This document shows positions 23,215-30,696 of a stretch of 31,782 bases of DNA, one piece after another. The notes beneath the pieces are model-generated. The model did not search any database, had not been told where the DNA came from, and was given only the letters and a program-made list of their open reading frames with translations. The DNA is from H111-94 sp034436045 (lineage in GTDB: Bacteria; Chloroflexota; Ktedonobacteria; Ktedonobacterales; Ktedonobacteraceae). The stretch lies in NCBI GenBank assembly GCA_034436045.1, contig DAOTVZ010000045.1, positions 1-31,782 of the forward strand, read 5' to 3'. The position numbers and the translations under genes are program-made. The stretch's first letter is position 1; every line of letters starts with the position of its first letter.

Positions 23215-25305
23215 CTACGCTTCGTCGCACTCATCCACCTCGCCTTCGCTTAGATCAAATGGCAAGGAACGGATCGCGTCAACCTCTTGCCAGAGATGGT
23301 CAAAGAAGCGTTGGGCGGCTCTTTCATCGGTGAGCGCTTGCTGAAAAGGGAAGAAGGCACGATCATCGCTATGGCGGTGAATCCAGCGACTGATAATGTT
23401 GATCTGATCGACCTCTGCCTTGCCCACAATGCTCGGCGGCTCACCCAATGCCGCCGCTTTTGCGAGCAATTCATAGACCGCGCGACGCATCTGCCTCACC
23501 TCATGTGCTACAGAACACTGCTCCACTAAGCGTCCATGTCGAATCAGGAACAGTTCGTTGCAGCCCTCGTAGGCCGAAGGGTAGACAATTAGCAGGTTAT
23601 TTGACTCGACCGCGCCGGTAATCAGTTGCTGACCAATCAATACCTCGTCAGCGCTGCGAATGACATCGCGGAACCAGGCGGCACGCTCGAAATTCAGTTG
23701 TTGCGCGGCCTCGTACATCTGGCGACGCAGACGAGCCATCAGGTCTTCACGCTCACCGCCTAGAAAGGCGCACACCTCCTCAATCGTCTTGCGATACGCC
23801 TCAGCGTCGGCGGTACCGAGACAGGGTGCGGGACAGCGACCGAGATGCAGACGCAGACAGGGTTGCGAGGGCTTAGCCTGCGGGGGCAGCGAACGTGTGC
23901 AGGTGCGAATGGGAAAAACCTTCTGCACCAGTTCAATCGTCAGATCGACGATGCGACGACTGCGGAAGGGGCCGAAATAACGCGCACCATCACCTGTAAC
24001 CTCGCGCGTGGCATAGACGCGGGGAAAGGGGTGCTGTACATCAATCTTGATAAAAGGATACAGTTCATAGTTGCGCAACTGCACATTATAAACTGGTTGC
24101 AATTCTTTGATCAGTTGCGACTCAACCAAGAGCGCCTCCAACTCTGATCCCAATACGCGCGTTTCAATCTCCTTGACGTTCTGCAACAGCCCGTCCATTT
24201 TGCGCGTATAGCCCAGCGGCTGATTATAATACGAGGCCAGGCGATCTTTCAAGCACCTGGCCTTGCCGACATAGATCACCTGTCCAGAGGCATCCTTCAT
24301 CAAATAGACGCCAGGGCGGGCAGGAAAATCGCGCCGCCAGGCAGGATTGAGAAACAGGCTACCCGTCGGGCGGGTCATGATGGCCGCGTCCGCCAGTTTG
24401 CCATCCACGCCGCCGGTGCGTTTTCCGCCCCCAACAACGGTCGCCTGCTCAATATCGCCACTCCAGGCCACCGGTAGCAGCAGGCGTTTTCGCAGATGTT
24501 CGAGCGTCAGGATGCCCTCCTGCTGCGCTCTTTCGAGGATACGCAAGAAGACCTGTGCGGTCACTTCGGCATCGCCCAGGGCGCGATGCCTGTTCTTCGT
24601 CGGAATACCGAGATGCTCCGCTACCAACGCTAGCTTGAAACGTTTGAGATCAGGCAGGAAACGCCGCGCCAGTGGAATGGTATCCAACCCGTCAAGAGGA
24701 AAGGTTGTACCAAGCAATTTTGCTTCATACGCTAGAAAACCGGCATCGAAACCGATGTTATGCCCGACTACCGTCGTGCCATCGATAAAGTCCAGAAATA
24801 AGGGCAACACCTCTTTCGCTGTTGGTGCACTGCTGACCATCTCTTGCGAAATGCCGGTAAACTGGCTAATAAAGAGAGGAATGCGGCGCTCTGGATTGAT
24901 CAGGCTCTGAAAGGTGTCCCTGATCTCGCCGCCACGCACCAGCACGCCGGCAATCTCGATTACGCGGTCCGGCCCCGGACGCAAGCCCGTCGTCTCGGTA
25001 TCCAGCACCACAAACTCCACGTCAGTCAGCAATTGTCGCGTGTTGCGCCATTGTTTCAACGCCCAGAGTTGTTCACCACCCCCACCAGTTTCGCCTGTAC
25101 TTTCAAATAATGCAGAGCTGTTTAGCGTTTGTCGCAACAGCAGCGTCCAGAAGGGTTGTGGCTTATCCCCAGCTCCAAAAAGATACTGTATCAGCAGCGA
25201 CTCCGGCGTTGCCTCACCCCGGCTCTCCAACAGAGCGTGAGCGCGACGCAAAAGTGTTCCCCTTTGCGGGATTTCGCCGCTATCCTCTTGCTTCATATCA
25301 TTCAT
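23215..25305 (-). CDS. DnaQ-type 3'-5' exonuclease fused to UvrC-type GIY-YIG nuclease
   Basis: A 696-residue fusion. Residues of about 95-265 are a DEDDh exonuclease: D102/E104 in LDTETTG, HNIGFDAGFL, and H/D in HRALGDAEV. Residues of about 325-410 are a GIY-YIG domain (GVYLMKDASGQVIYVGKA, KDRL, and catalytic Glu in LLVESQLIKELQPVYN). A four-Cys segment follows (C-x13-C-x7-C-x3-C), close to the iron-sulfur cysteine spacing of UvrC, then a UVR-like helical region near 545. The second UvrC nuclease and HhH domains are absent, so it resembles Cho-type single-incision proteins rather than UvrC. Such fusions occur in several bacteria and probably act in DNA repair. The exact substrate is unknown. 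It is divergent from the 25500 operon. Confidence 0.93.
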   Translation of the reverse strand: MNDMKQEDSGEIPQRGTLLRRAHALLESRGEATPESLLIQYLFGAGDKPQPFWTLLLRQTLNSSALFESTGETGGGGEQLWALKQWRNTRQLLTDVEFVVLDTETTGLRPGPDRVIEIAGVLVRGGEIRDTFQSLINPERRIPLFISQFTGISQEMVSSAPTAKEVLPLFLDFIDGTTVVGHNIGFDAGFLAYEAKLLGTTFPLDGLDTIPLARRFLPDLKRFKLALVAEHLGIPTKNRHRALGDAEVTAQVFLRILERAQQEGILTLEHLRKRLLLPVAWSGDIEQATVVGGGKRTGGVDGKLADAAIMTRPTGSLFLNPAWRRDFPARPGVYLMKDASGQVIYVGKARCLKDRLASYYNQPLGYTRKMDGLLQNVKEIETRVLGSELEALLVESQLIKELQPVYNVQLRNYELYPFIKIDVQHPFPRVYATREVTGDGARYFGPFRSRRIVDLTIELVQKVFPIRTCTRSLPPQAKPSQPCLRLHLGRCPAPCLGTADAEAYRKTIEEVCAFLGGEREDLMARLRRQMYEAAQQLNFERAAWFRDVIRSADEVLIGQQLITGAVESNNLLIVYPSAYEGCNELFLIRHGRLVEQCSVAHEVRQMRRAVYELLAKAAALGEPPSIVGKAEVDQINIISRWIHRHSDDRAFFPFQQALTDERAAQRFFDHLWQEVDAIRSLPFDLSEGEVDECDEA

Positions 25306-25344
25306 TTTCCGTCATAACTAAGGGCCAATGACAGTGTTAGTGCG

Positions 25345-25373
25345 AGAATAGCACGAATGTTCGCTTTTGACAA
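25345..25373 (-). promoter_or_regulatory. Promoter of exonuclease/GIY-YIG gene
   Basis: On the minus strand a -35 TTGTCA (25368-25373) and a -10 TATTCT (25345-25350) are 17 bp apart. Transcription would begin about 33 bases before the ATG at 25305. The -35 overlaps the opposite-strand -35 by five bases. Confidence 0.5.
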
Positions 25374-25396
25374 GCTAATTGCTGTGCTTGTATAGG
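25367..25396 (+). promoter_or_regulatory. Promoter of the 25500-28432 operon
   Basis: A perfect -35 TTGACA (25367-25372) and a -10-like TATAGG (25391-25396) have an 18-bp spacer. This lies about 100 bp before the first gene. The -35 overlaps that of the divergent nuclease gene. Confidence 0.5.
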
Positions 25397-25499
25397 ATAA
25401 AAGTACCTCTTTGTAAAGGAAGAGTATCTTATATACGCGATTCTCTTGTAATCTAATCAGCAGGCCATCAGAATACTTTGGAGAATAGAAAGGTAGCCC

Positions 25500-26552
25500 A
25501 TGAAGCTCTCAATAGTAACATCTACAGGTAGACAATGGGCACGGACGCGCTGGAACACTCATGACAGTGGTGCAGCTTTTGACAAGAAAAAAACCAGCGT
25601 TCTGACCGAGCCAATGCAACACTTTATTGCCCAGCAGACCCTTTGCGTTATTGCTGGCCCCGGTTTACAGCACGAACTCTGCGGTACACTGACTTTCGGA
25701 CTGCCTGGCTTCGCTCATGCTCCCGACTCACATACCTGCCTGCTCCACCTCGACCAACAAGCTGCGGCCTCTTGCCTCATCAGCGCACTCGATCAACAAT
25801 TACGAGAAGGGCAGGAGACACGGCTGGGACTCTTCTTTATCTCACACGCCACACGGGAGCGCCTTTGCGTGCAAGGCCCGGCTCATCTTCTCCCCGGTAG
25901 ACGCGGTCTCTTCTCCTTTCTACAGATACGCCCTGCAACGACCCTCCAGCTCAGTGTTCATGAAGCCTTCTTTCACTGCGCCAAATACATCAAAACCCAT
26001 GTTCCAGGATTGACAGTACCGGCCAACAGCTCAACAGTTAGTGCTAAACTGCGGTCTCAAGAGGCACAAACGCTTCTTACACCGGCCATCCACCATTTTA
26101 TTCAGCGGCAAAGCCTCTGCTTCCTCTGCACCGTCAGTCAGGAGGGACAATGCGCCATCAACCATAGAGGCGGGGCACCTGGTTTTCTTGTCTCGCTTCC
26201 TCCCTACCCTGGTGCCTCCAGCGGTATCGTACTACTGCCAGATTATGAAGGCAATGGTGCCTTTGAAGCCATTGGCAACATCCTGGAGACCGGGGTTGCG
26301 ACTCTGCTCATCCCCGATTATACGCAGCAGTGCGTCGTCTGTATTTCTGGACACGCTGAGGTCATGGATATAGCCGAGGTGCCTGTAGACATGGTACAAT
26401 TGCTAGCAGGTGCCAAACGGGCTATCAAACTGAGTGTACAACACGTTGAGATACAGCAAGGCCACTGGTCACAGGCTCTTGCACACGAACAGAGACGCGC
26501 CCAACAGTTGTGGGCACAGCGAGCCGCCGATACAACGGCCTGCAAGCTCTAA
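25500..26552 (+). CDS. Double pyridoxamine-5'-phosphate-oxidase-like (split-barrel flavin) protein
   Basis: A 350-residue protein with two tandem copies of a PNPOx-like split-barrel. The C-terminal copy (about 195-330) has family landmarks: a helix with FIQRQSLCFLCTVSQEG, then HRGGAPGFL, then LPDYEGNGAFEAIGNI. The N-terminal copy (about 38-170) begins similarly (MQHFIAQQTLCVIA) but lacks the RGGxPGF motif, so it has probably lost the cofactor site. Members of this family bind FMN, F420 or haem and carry out redox reactions; the ligand here is not determinable. GAAAGG lies just before the ATG. It is the first gene of a tight three-gene operon with an alpha/beta hydrolase and an MDR reductase, suggesting a small-molecule detoxification pathway. 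Confidence 0.82.
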   Translation: MKLSIVTSTGRQWARTRWNTHDSGAAFDKKKTSVLTEPMQHFIAQQTLCVIAGPGLQHELCGTLTFGLPGFAHAPDSHTCLLHLDQQAAASCLISALDQQLREGQETRLGLFFISHATRERLCVQGPAHLLPGRRGLFSFLQIRPATTLQLSVHEAFFHCAKYIKTHVPGLTVPANSSTVSAKLRSQEAQTLLTPAIHHFIQRQSLCFLCTVSQEGQCAINHRGGAPGFLVSLPPYPGASSGIVLLPDYEGNGAFEAIGNILETGVATLLIPDYTQQCVVCISGHAEVMDIAEVPVDMVQLLAGAKRAIKLSVQHVEIQQGHWSQALAHEQRRAQQLWAQRAADTTACKL

Positions 26553-26589
26553 ACCAACGCCCTGCGCAGCAGGATGAGGAGGTTTTCAA

Positions 26590-27462
26590 GTGTTCGACCA
26601 TTTCACGACAATGGACATTGCAACAAATGAAGTCACCATCCACCTGGCAAAAGGCGGCGATGGCCCTCCCCTCCTGCTGCTACATGGCTATCCCGAAACA
26701 CACCTGATGTGGCACGCTGTTGCATCGCGCTTCGCACAGGAATTCACCGTCGTTGCGCCCGACCTGCGTGGCTATGGCGATAGCTCCAAGCCCTTCGGCA
26801 AAGATGACCACAGTACCTACTCTAAACGCGCGATGGCTCAGGACATGATCGACGTGATGGCTCAACTCGGCTATAACAAATTTTTCGTCGTGGGCCATGA
26901 TCGCGGCGCGCGCGTCGCTCATCGCATGACGCTCGACCATCCACAAAGCGTGCAGAAGCTGGCGCTGCTCGATATTGCACCCACCTACATGATGTATCAG
27001 ACGGCAGACCGCCTCTTCGCCACCGTCTACTTTCACTGGTTTTTCCTGATTCAGCCCTATGACTTGCCGGAGAAGCTGCTGGAAAATGCTCCTGACTACT
27101 TCGTCGAAACGGCTCTCAAACGCTGGAGCGGCACGCCCGATGTTTTCCATCCACAGGTAGTCGAGGAGTATATCCGTTGTTTTAGCGACCCGGCCACTAT
27201 CCATGCCACCTGCGAGGATTACCGCGCTTCTGCCACCATTGACCTGCAACACGATGAAGAGGACATGCAGCAAAAGATGCGCTGTCCGCTCCTCGTTCTC
27301 TGGGGCGAGCGCGGCTTCGTCGGGCGCAAGTACGATGTGCTATCCGTGTGGCGCGAACGGGCCGAGCAGGTCAGCGGACAGGCCCTCCCTTGCGGCCACT
27401 TCTTGCCGGAAGAAGCTCCCGAAGAGACCTATCAGGCATTGCGAGCATTCCTTCTAAGCTAA
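26590..27462 (+). CDS. Alpha/beta hydrolase, fluoroacetate/haloacetate dehalogenase type
   Basis: A 290-residue hydrolase that starts at GTG, supported by GAGGAGG 7 bases upstream. The features match the fluoroacetate dehalogenase group: nucleophile D104 in GHDRGAR, carboxylate-binding R105 and R108, acid D128, catalytic H270 (CGHF), and the halide pocket formed by H149, W150 and Y211. All of these align with residues known from characterised fluoroacetate dehalogenases. The enzyme would hydrolyse a 2-haloacid such as fluoroacetate or chloroacetate to glycolate; epoxide hydrolase is the main alternative for this fold. It is cytosolic, with no signal peptide. It lies 37 bp after the PNPOx-like gene and 16 bp before the MDR gene. 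The fold is certain; the substrate is a strong prediction only. Confidence 0.9.
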   Translation: MFDHFTTMDIATNEVTIHLAKGGDGPPLLLLHGYPETHLMWHAVASRFAQEFTVVAPDLRGYGDSSKPFGKDDHSTYSKRAMAQDMIDVMAQLGYNKFFVVGHDRGARVAHRMTLDHPQSVQKLALLDIAPTYMMYQTADRLFATVYFHWFFLIQPYDLPEKLLENAPDYFVETALKRWSGTPDVFHPQVVEEYIRCFSDPATIHATCEDYRASATIDLQHDEEDMQQKMRCPLLVLWGERGFVGRKYDVLSVWRERAEQVSGQALPCGHFLPEEAPEETYQALRAFLLS

Positions 27463-27478
27463 GCTAAAGGACACACGA

Positions 27479-28432
27479 GTGCAGACCCGCTCATTGCTTC
27501 TTACTGCACCCCGGCAACTTCAATGGCACACAGAGACGCTGCCTGCACCGCAGTCCGACGAGCTTCTCGTGCAGACCACGACCGGTGCCATCAGTATTGG
27601 CGCGGAACTGGCAGAATATCGTGGCACCTATCGAGGCCGTCACGCGGCCCATTTCCCGCGCATGACGGGCTACGAAAGCGTTGGTATCATTCTGACAATG
27701 GGCGAAGCTGTATCACACCCACAGCTTCACGTCGGAGCGCGTATCGTGTCCTTTTACGGGCACCGCACTCACTCCATTGTACCTGCCGCCAGAGCCATTG
27801 CCATACCAGAGCATATCTCGGATGCACTAGCTCTTCTAAGCATTCTCACCTGTGACGTCAGCAAAGGTATTGGCAAGCTTGCACCTCGGTCAGATGAAGC
27901 AATCCTCATTACCGGTGCAGGCGCGATTGGCCTGTTGACACTTTCAATGCTGAAAGCCAGAGCCATACTGGACGTTGATATCGTTGAGCCAGGGGCACAG
28001 CGACGCGAGCTAGCAACACTTTTTGGTGCGCGAAGAGTCCTGACTCCCACAGAAGCACAAGAAGATGCAACGCACTATCCTGTAGGCTTTGAATGTTCAA
28101 GTTACAACAGTGCTTTCCAGTTGCTACAGGAAAAGTTAAACGCGCACGGACGACTCTGTGTCCTCTCCGATGGCAATAGCGAACCGCTCACGCTCGCACC
28201 AGCCTTCCACGAAAAGGAACTGACCATCATCGCCTCAAGCGATGGCCTTGACTATCAACAGCACGCCCACTGGTTCTTCAATCATGTGGTACCAGAGCAA
28301 GGCCACCTGCTTGTAAAACTATTTGACTATGAAATCACCGCGAATCACCTGATCGATACGTTTGAGCAGATGAGTCGCGGTATCATTCATCCTGTGAAAG
28401 TTCTGGTTCATTATACGACAACTGAAGGATAG
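27479..28432 (+). CDS. MDR-family NAD(P)-dependent dehydrogenase lacking zinc ligands
   Basis: A 317-residue medium-chain dehydrogenase/reductase. It starts at GTG with AAAGGA 7 bases upstream. The N-terminal GroES-like part (1-120) contains ISIGAELAEYRG and a GYES motif where zinc enzymes usually have GHE. The four-Cys structural-zinc loop is absent. The Rossmann part has ITGAGAIGLL at about residues 143-152. The pattern resembles the zinc-less BchC/threonine-dehydrogenase-like subgroup, which reduces or oxidises alcohols or carbonyls. It is the last gene of the three-gene operon and would plausibly process the hydroxy product of the upstream hydrolase. The substrate is unknown. Confidence 0.85.
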   Translation: MQTRSLLLTAPRQLQWHTETLPAPQSDELLVQTTTGAISIGAELAEYRGTYRGRHAAHFPRMTGYESVGIILTMGEAVSHPQLHVGARIVSFYGHRTHSIVPAARAIAIPEHISDALALLSILTCDVSKGIGKLAPRSDEAILITGAGAIGLLTLSMLKARAILDVDIVEPGAQRRELATLFGARRVLTPTEAQEDATHYPVGFECSSYNSAFQLLQEKLNAHGRLCVLSDGNSEPLTLAPAFHEKELTIIASSDGLDYQQHAHWFFNHVVPEQGHLLVKLFDYEITANHLIDTFEQMSRGIIHPVKVLVHYTTTEG

Positions 28433-28635
28433 TCGTGCTTGCAGCCAGGCATGCCTTACACTAGCTTATGTTCGATGGCATCTTGTGACTGCACTGCGCG
28501 AGGAGACCCCCCAGTTTGCTGCCTGATTGCGAAAAATCCTCAGCATACTCATACACAAAAAAAAGTGTTCCTTGCGTTTAACAGACAGACAAGATAAAGA
28601 GTAGCAGAGCATGGAATAAAAGTTCTTTTAAAAGC

Positions 28636-28849
28636 AGCTCAGGCGATACAGTCGTTATTGCCGGTCAGGGCTTTACCAGCGCCATTTCGGTCGGCTTTGG
28701 CGATGTTTCTGTGCCTAACTATGAATGTCGATTCCGATTCTCAGATCACCGTCACAGTTCCAGACGGCAGTGGTAATGTGCCCGTCAGCGTTATCACTCC
28801 GCAAGGCACCAACGCACCTGATACCGCTGCCGAGTTTGCCTATGTGTAG
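28636..28849 (+). pseudogene. Frameshifted IPT/TIG immunoglobulin-like domain remnant
   Basis: Two reading frames each carry half of one IPT/TIG domain. The first (28642 onward) reads GDTVVIAGQGFTSAISVGFG and the second continues with DSQITVTVPDGSGNVPVSVI and ends TAAEFAYV-stop at 28849. Joining them near 28708-28725 with a one-base frame change rebuilds a normal IPT domain of about 70 residues. There is no start codon or ribosome-binding site for the first half. IPT domains are extracellular modules of surface proteins, so this is the decayed tail of a former surface protein. A sequencing error would be an alternative to a real frameshift, but the missing 5' part still argues for a remnant. 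Confidence 0.7.
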
Positions 28850-28940
28850 GAGTTACTGAACTCTGGTCAATTGTAGTGCGGCCTCGGACTATGTGTTCGC
28901 CACACACCCTATGAAGGAGGCGAGCCTCCAACTCTCATAC

Positions 28941-28969
28941 CTTTAGACATAATCGCGCACCGTCTAAAG
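28941..28969 (+). promoter_or_regulatory. Perfect 8-bp inverted repeat upstream of 491-residue protein
   Basis: CTTTAGAC (28941-28948) and GTCTAAAG (28962-28969) enclose a 13-base loop. It lies about 20 bp before the Shine-Dalgarno of the next gene. It has no T-run and could be an operator or leader hairpin. Confidence 0.5.
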
Positions 28970-29007
28970 ATGATGTCATTCTAGCACTCTAAGGAGATAA
29001 TACACCT

Positions 29008-30483
29008 ATGGCTACTACGCTCAATGATCTTGGTCAAACTCTGCTGGCTCAACTGTACCAGATTGTGACCGGAGGCGACCCGACAGTGCCAGCAGCAACG
29101 GATAACTTTATATCCTGGTGTACCCCTGGCATCCCTTTCAGCCCTGATGATTTCCAGTTTAGTGCGCAAGGCTTCGGCTCTGGGGCTACCGCTGAGGCCG
29201 AGAAGCAGATACTCATGCAGGCATATAACTTCGCCCAGCTCATCGATTTCATTCCCGACCCAAGCGGCTTCTACAATCACAACCATCAAGAAACCGTCTA
29301 CCGGACATCGCAGGCGCGCCTGAGCGAGATGTATGGCGAGATTCTGCGGGCCGCCAAAGTCGTACATAGCGAACTGACCGATGATCAGAAGGCCAAACTA
29401 CAAAAGTTTCGCGATCTGCTGCATGTCACCAAAACTGTCACGGATATCGTCACTGGCGAGCAGAAAACGGTGGTTGAGGATGGCCCGATGCTCAAGGCAT
29501 ATAAAGCGAAGGAGCAGGTATATCTGGCTGCCGCGCTCAATTATAATAACAAGCGCATAGCCGCCGAGACTGCCAGCGGGCCAGATGGCAAGCAGGCAGT
29601 GCTGGATTGGGAGACCAATGCGTCGCTCTATCGTCAGCAGGTCACAGATGCCGAGCAGGATTGGGTGGATAGCGGTTATCGCAACGAGGTACAGGAGATT
29701 CGCGACTATATCGATCAGGTAACAGGGCACGATATGGTAATGTGGATAGCAGGCTTGAGGCAGCAGTACGAAGATGGGAAGATGTCTGCTCTGGGTCCGG
29801 GCCAGACCTTCTACCTCACCACGCTTGTTCCTGGCGATTTCGCGACCAGCACAGGCTGGACTGGCTTCAGCATGAACCACGAAACCGTTAACTCGACCAC
29901 GCACAAAGAATCCAACTCTTTCGGCGTTTCTGGCGGCGTCAACTTCGGCTTTTGGAGTGTTGGAGTGAATGCGAGTGGTGAGTTTGACAGATACTCTCAA
30001 AACTATTCTATCGCCAGCTTCAAGCTGAGCTTTGAACTGGCTCCGGTTACAATTGTGCGTGCATGGTGCTATCCTGAGTTCTTCATGAACCGCGGTTGGA
30101 CGCTGCTCCCAGGCAATGGCTGGTTCTTCGACGATATGCCATCTGATGGTCAGCCTCCTAATGGCAAAGATGAGCCGAAAGGACTCTACATCGGCTATCC
30201 AACTACAGCACTGTTTGCACGCAACATCGTCATCGAGTCGTCAGATTTTGTCTCGGCCTACCAGCAGTATAGCAACAGCGTTGGTGGTGGTGTCAGCGTG
30301 GGTTATGGCCCGTTTACCCTGAGTGGCAACTATCATCATTCCGACAGCGGAGACAGTTTCTCTAGCCAGAGTACCAACGAGACGCTCACCGTTCCCGGAA
30401 TGCAGATTATCGGCTTCGTCAATCACCTGATCGGCAAAGCTCCCAATCTCTTCCCAGGCCTCAATCCGTCCGATTTAGTCTAG
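29008..30483 (+). CDS. Unrecognised 491-residue protein, family paralogue A
   Basis: I do not recognise this family. Residues of about 60-250 are mainly helical with long charged stretches. Residues of about 260-491 are beta-rich. Two Gly-rich stretches with alternating small and hydrophobic residues, at about 305-330 (FGVSGGVNFGFWSVGV) and 425-445 (VGGGVSVGYGPFTLSG), are flanked by Ser/Thr/Asn-rich segments. This pattern fits amphipathic beta hairpins such as those of pore-forming proteins, but that is speculation. Landmarks shared with the following gene include a SFKLSFEL...VRAW segment near 345 and ALFARNIVIE near 400. There is no signal peptide or transmembrane helix. AAGGAG lies 11 bases before the ATG. 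The gene follows an IPT remnant and precedes its own paralogue. Confidence 0.85.
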   Translation: MATTLNDLGQTLLAQLYQIVTGGDPTVPAATDNFISWCTPGIPFSPDDFQFSAQGFGSGATAEAEKQILMQAYNFAQLIDFIPDPSGFYNHNHQETVYRTSQARLSEMYGEILRAAKVVHSELTDDQKAKLQKFRDLLHVTKTVTDIVTGEQKTVVEDGPMLKAYKAKEQVYLAAALNYNNKRIAAETASGPDGKQAVLDWETNASLYRQQVTDAEQDWVDSGYRNEVQEIRDYIDQVTGHDMVMWIAGLRQQYEDGKMSALGPGQTFYLTTLVPGDFATSTGWTGFSMNHETVNSTTHKESNSFGVSGGVNFGFWSVGVNASGEFDRYSQNYSIASFKLSFELAPVTIVRAWCYPEFFMNRGWTLLPGNGWFFDDMPSDGQPPNGKDEPKGLYIGYPTTALFARNIVIESSDFVSAYQQYSNSVGGGVSVGYGPFTLSGNYHHSDSGDSFSSQSTNETLTVPGMQIIGFVNHLIGKAPNLFPGLNPSDLV

Positions 30484-30507
30484 CCTATCCTCTAAAATCG
30501 AGAAACA

Positions 30508-30636
30508 TTTAGGAGTCTATTGATAATACACCTGAGAGGGAACCTTGCCCCACCTCTCGCCAAAATAGAGTGATGGTACGTAAGGCTGCCGGTCGGCACC
30601 TGGACACCCTGAACGCGCTATCAATAGACACCTAAA
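30508..30636 (+). repeat. 129-bp element bounded by 18-bp inverted repeats
   Basis: The left arm TTTAGGAGTCTATTGATA (30508-30525) pairs with the right arm TATCAATAGACACCTAAA (30619-30636), 17 of 18 bases. Inside are GAGAGG/CCTCTC and GCCG-GT-CGGC hairpins, giving a branched fold. It begins 25 bp after the stop of the 491-residue gene. No target-site duplication is visible, and no T-run follows the right arm. It may be a structured RNA, an operator or a small non-autonomous mobile element. Confidence 0.75.
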
Positions 30637-30696
30637 CCTTTCCCAATTTTGATGGTGAAAATTCAGCATTGCTACATGCGTGATTGGAGTAGAACA

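Larger units (their letters stand above)
28433..29007 (+). other. 575-bp intergenic region with IPT remnant and hairpin
   Basis: No complete gene was seen. The region contains a broken IPT/TIG domain (28636-28849), a perfect 8-bp inverted repeat (28941-28969) and AAGGAG at 28991-28996, the ribosome-binding site of the next gene. No T-run terminator for the preceding operon was found. Confidence 0.6.

Noticed and set aside
28658..28849. Independent 63-codon gene
   Set aside because: Only its second half looks like protein, and it completes the IPT domain begun in the neighbouring frame, so it is treated as a pseudogene part.
30534..30618. Possible riboswitch (cyclic-di-GMP type) in the core of the inverted-repeat element
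   Set aside because: A GTACGTAAGGC string recalls the GACGCAAAGCC core, but the other conserved parts of that riboswitch, such as GGCAAACC and the tetraloop-receptor pair, are missing.
30508..30636. Integron attC site
   Set aside because: Size and pairing fit loosely, but the required GTTRRRY/RYYYAAC core sites are not present and no integrase is nearby.
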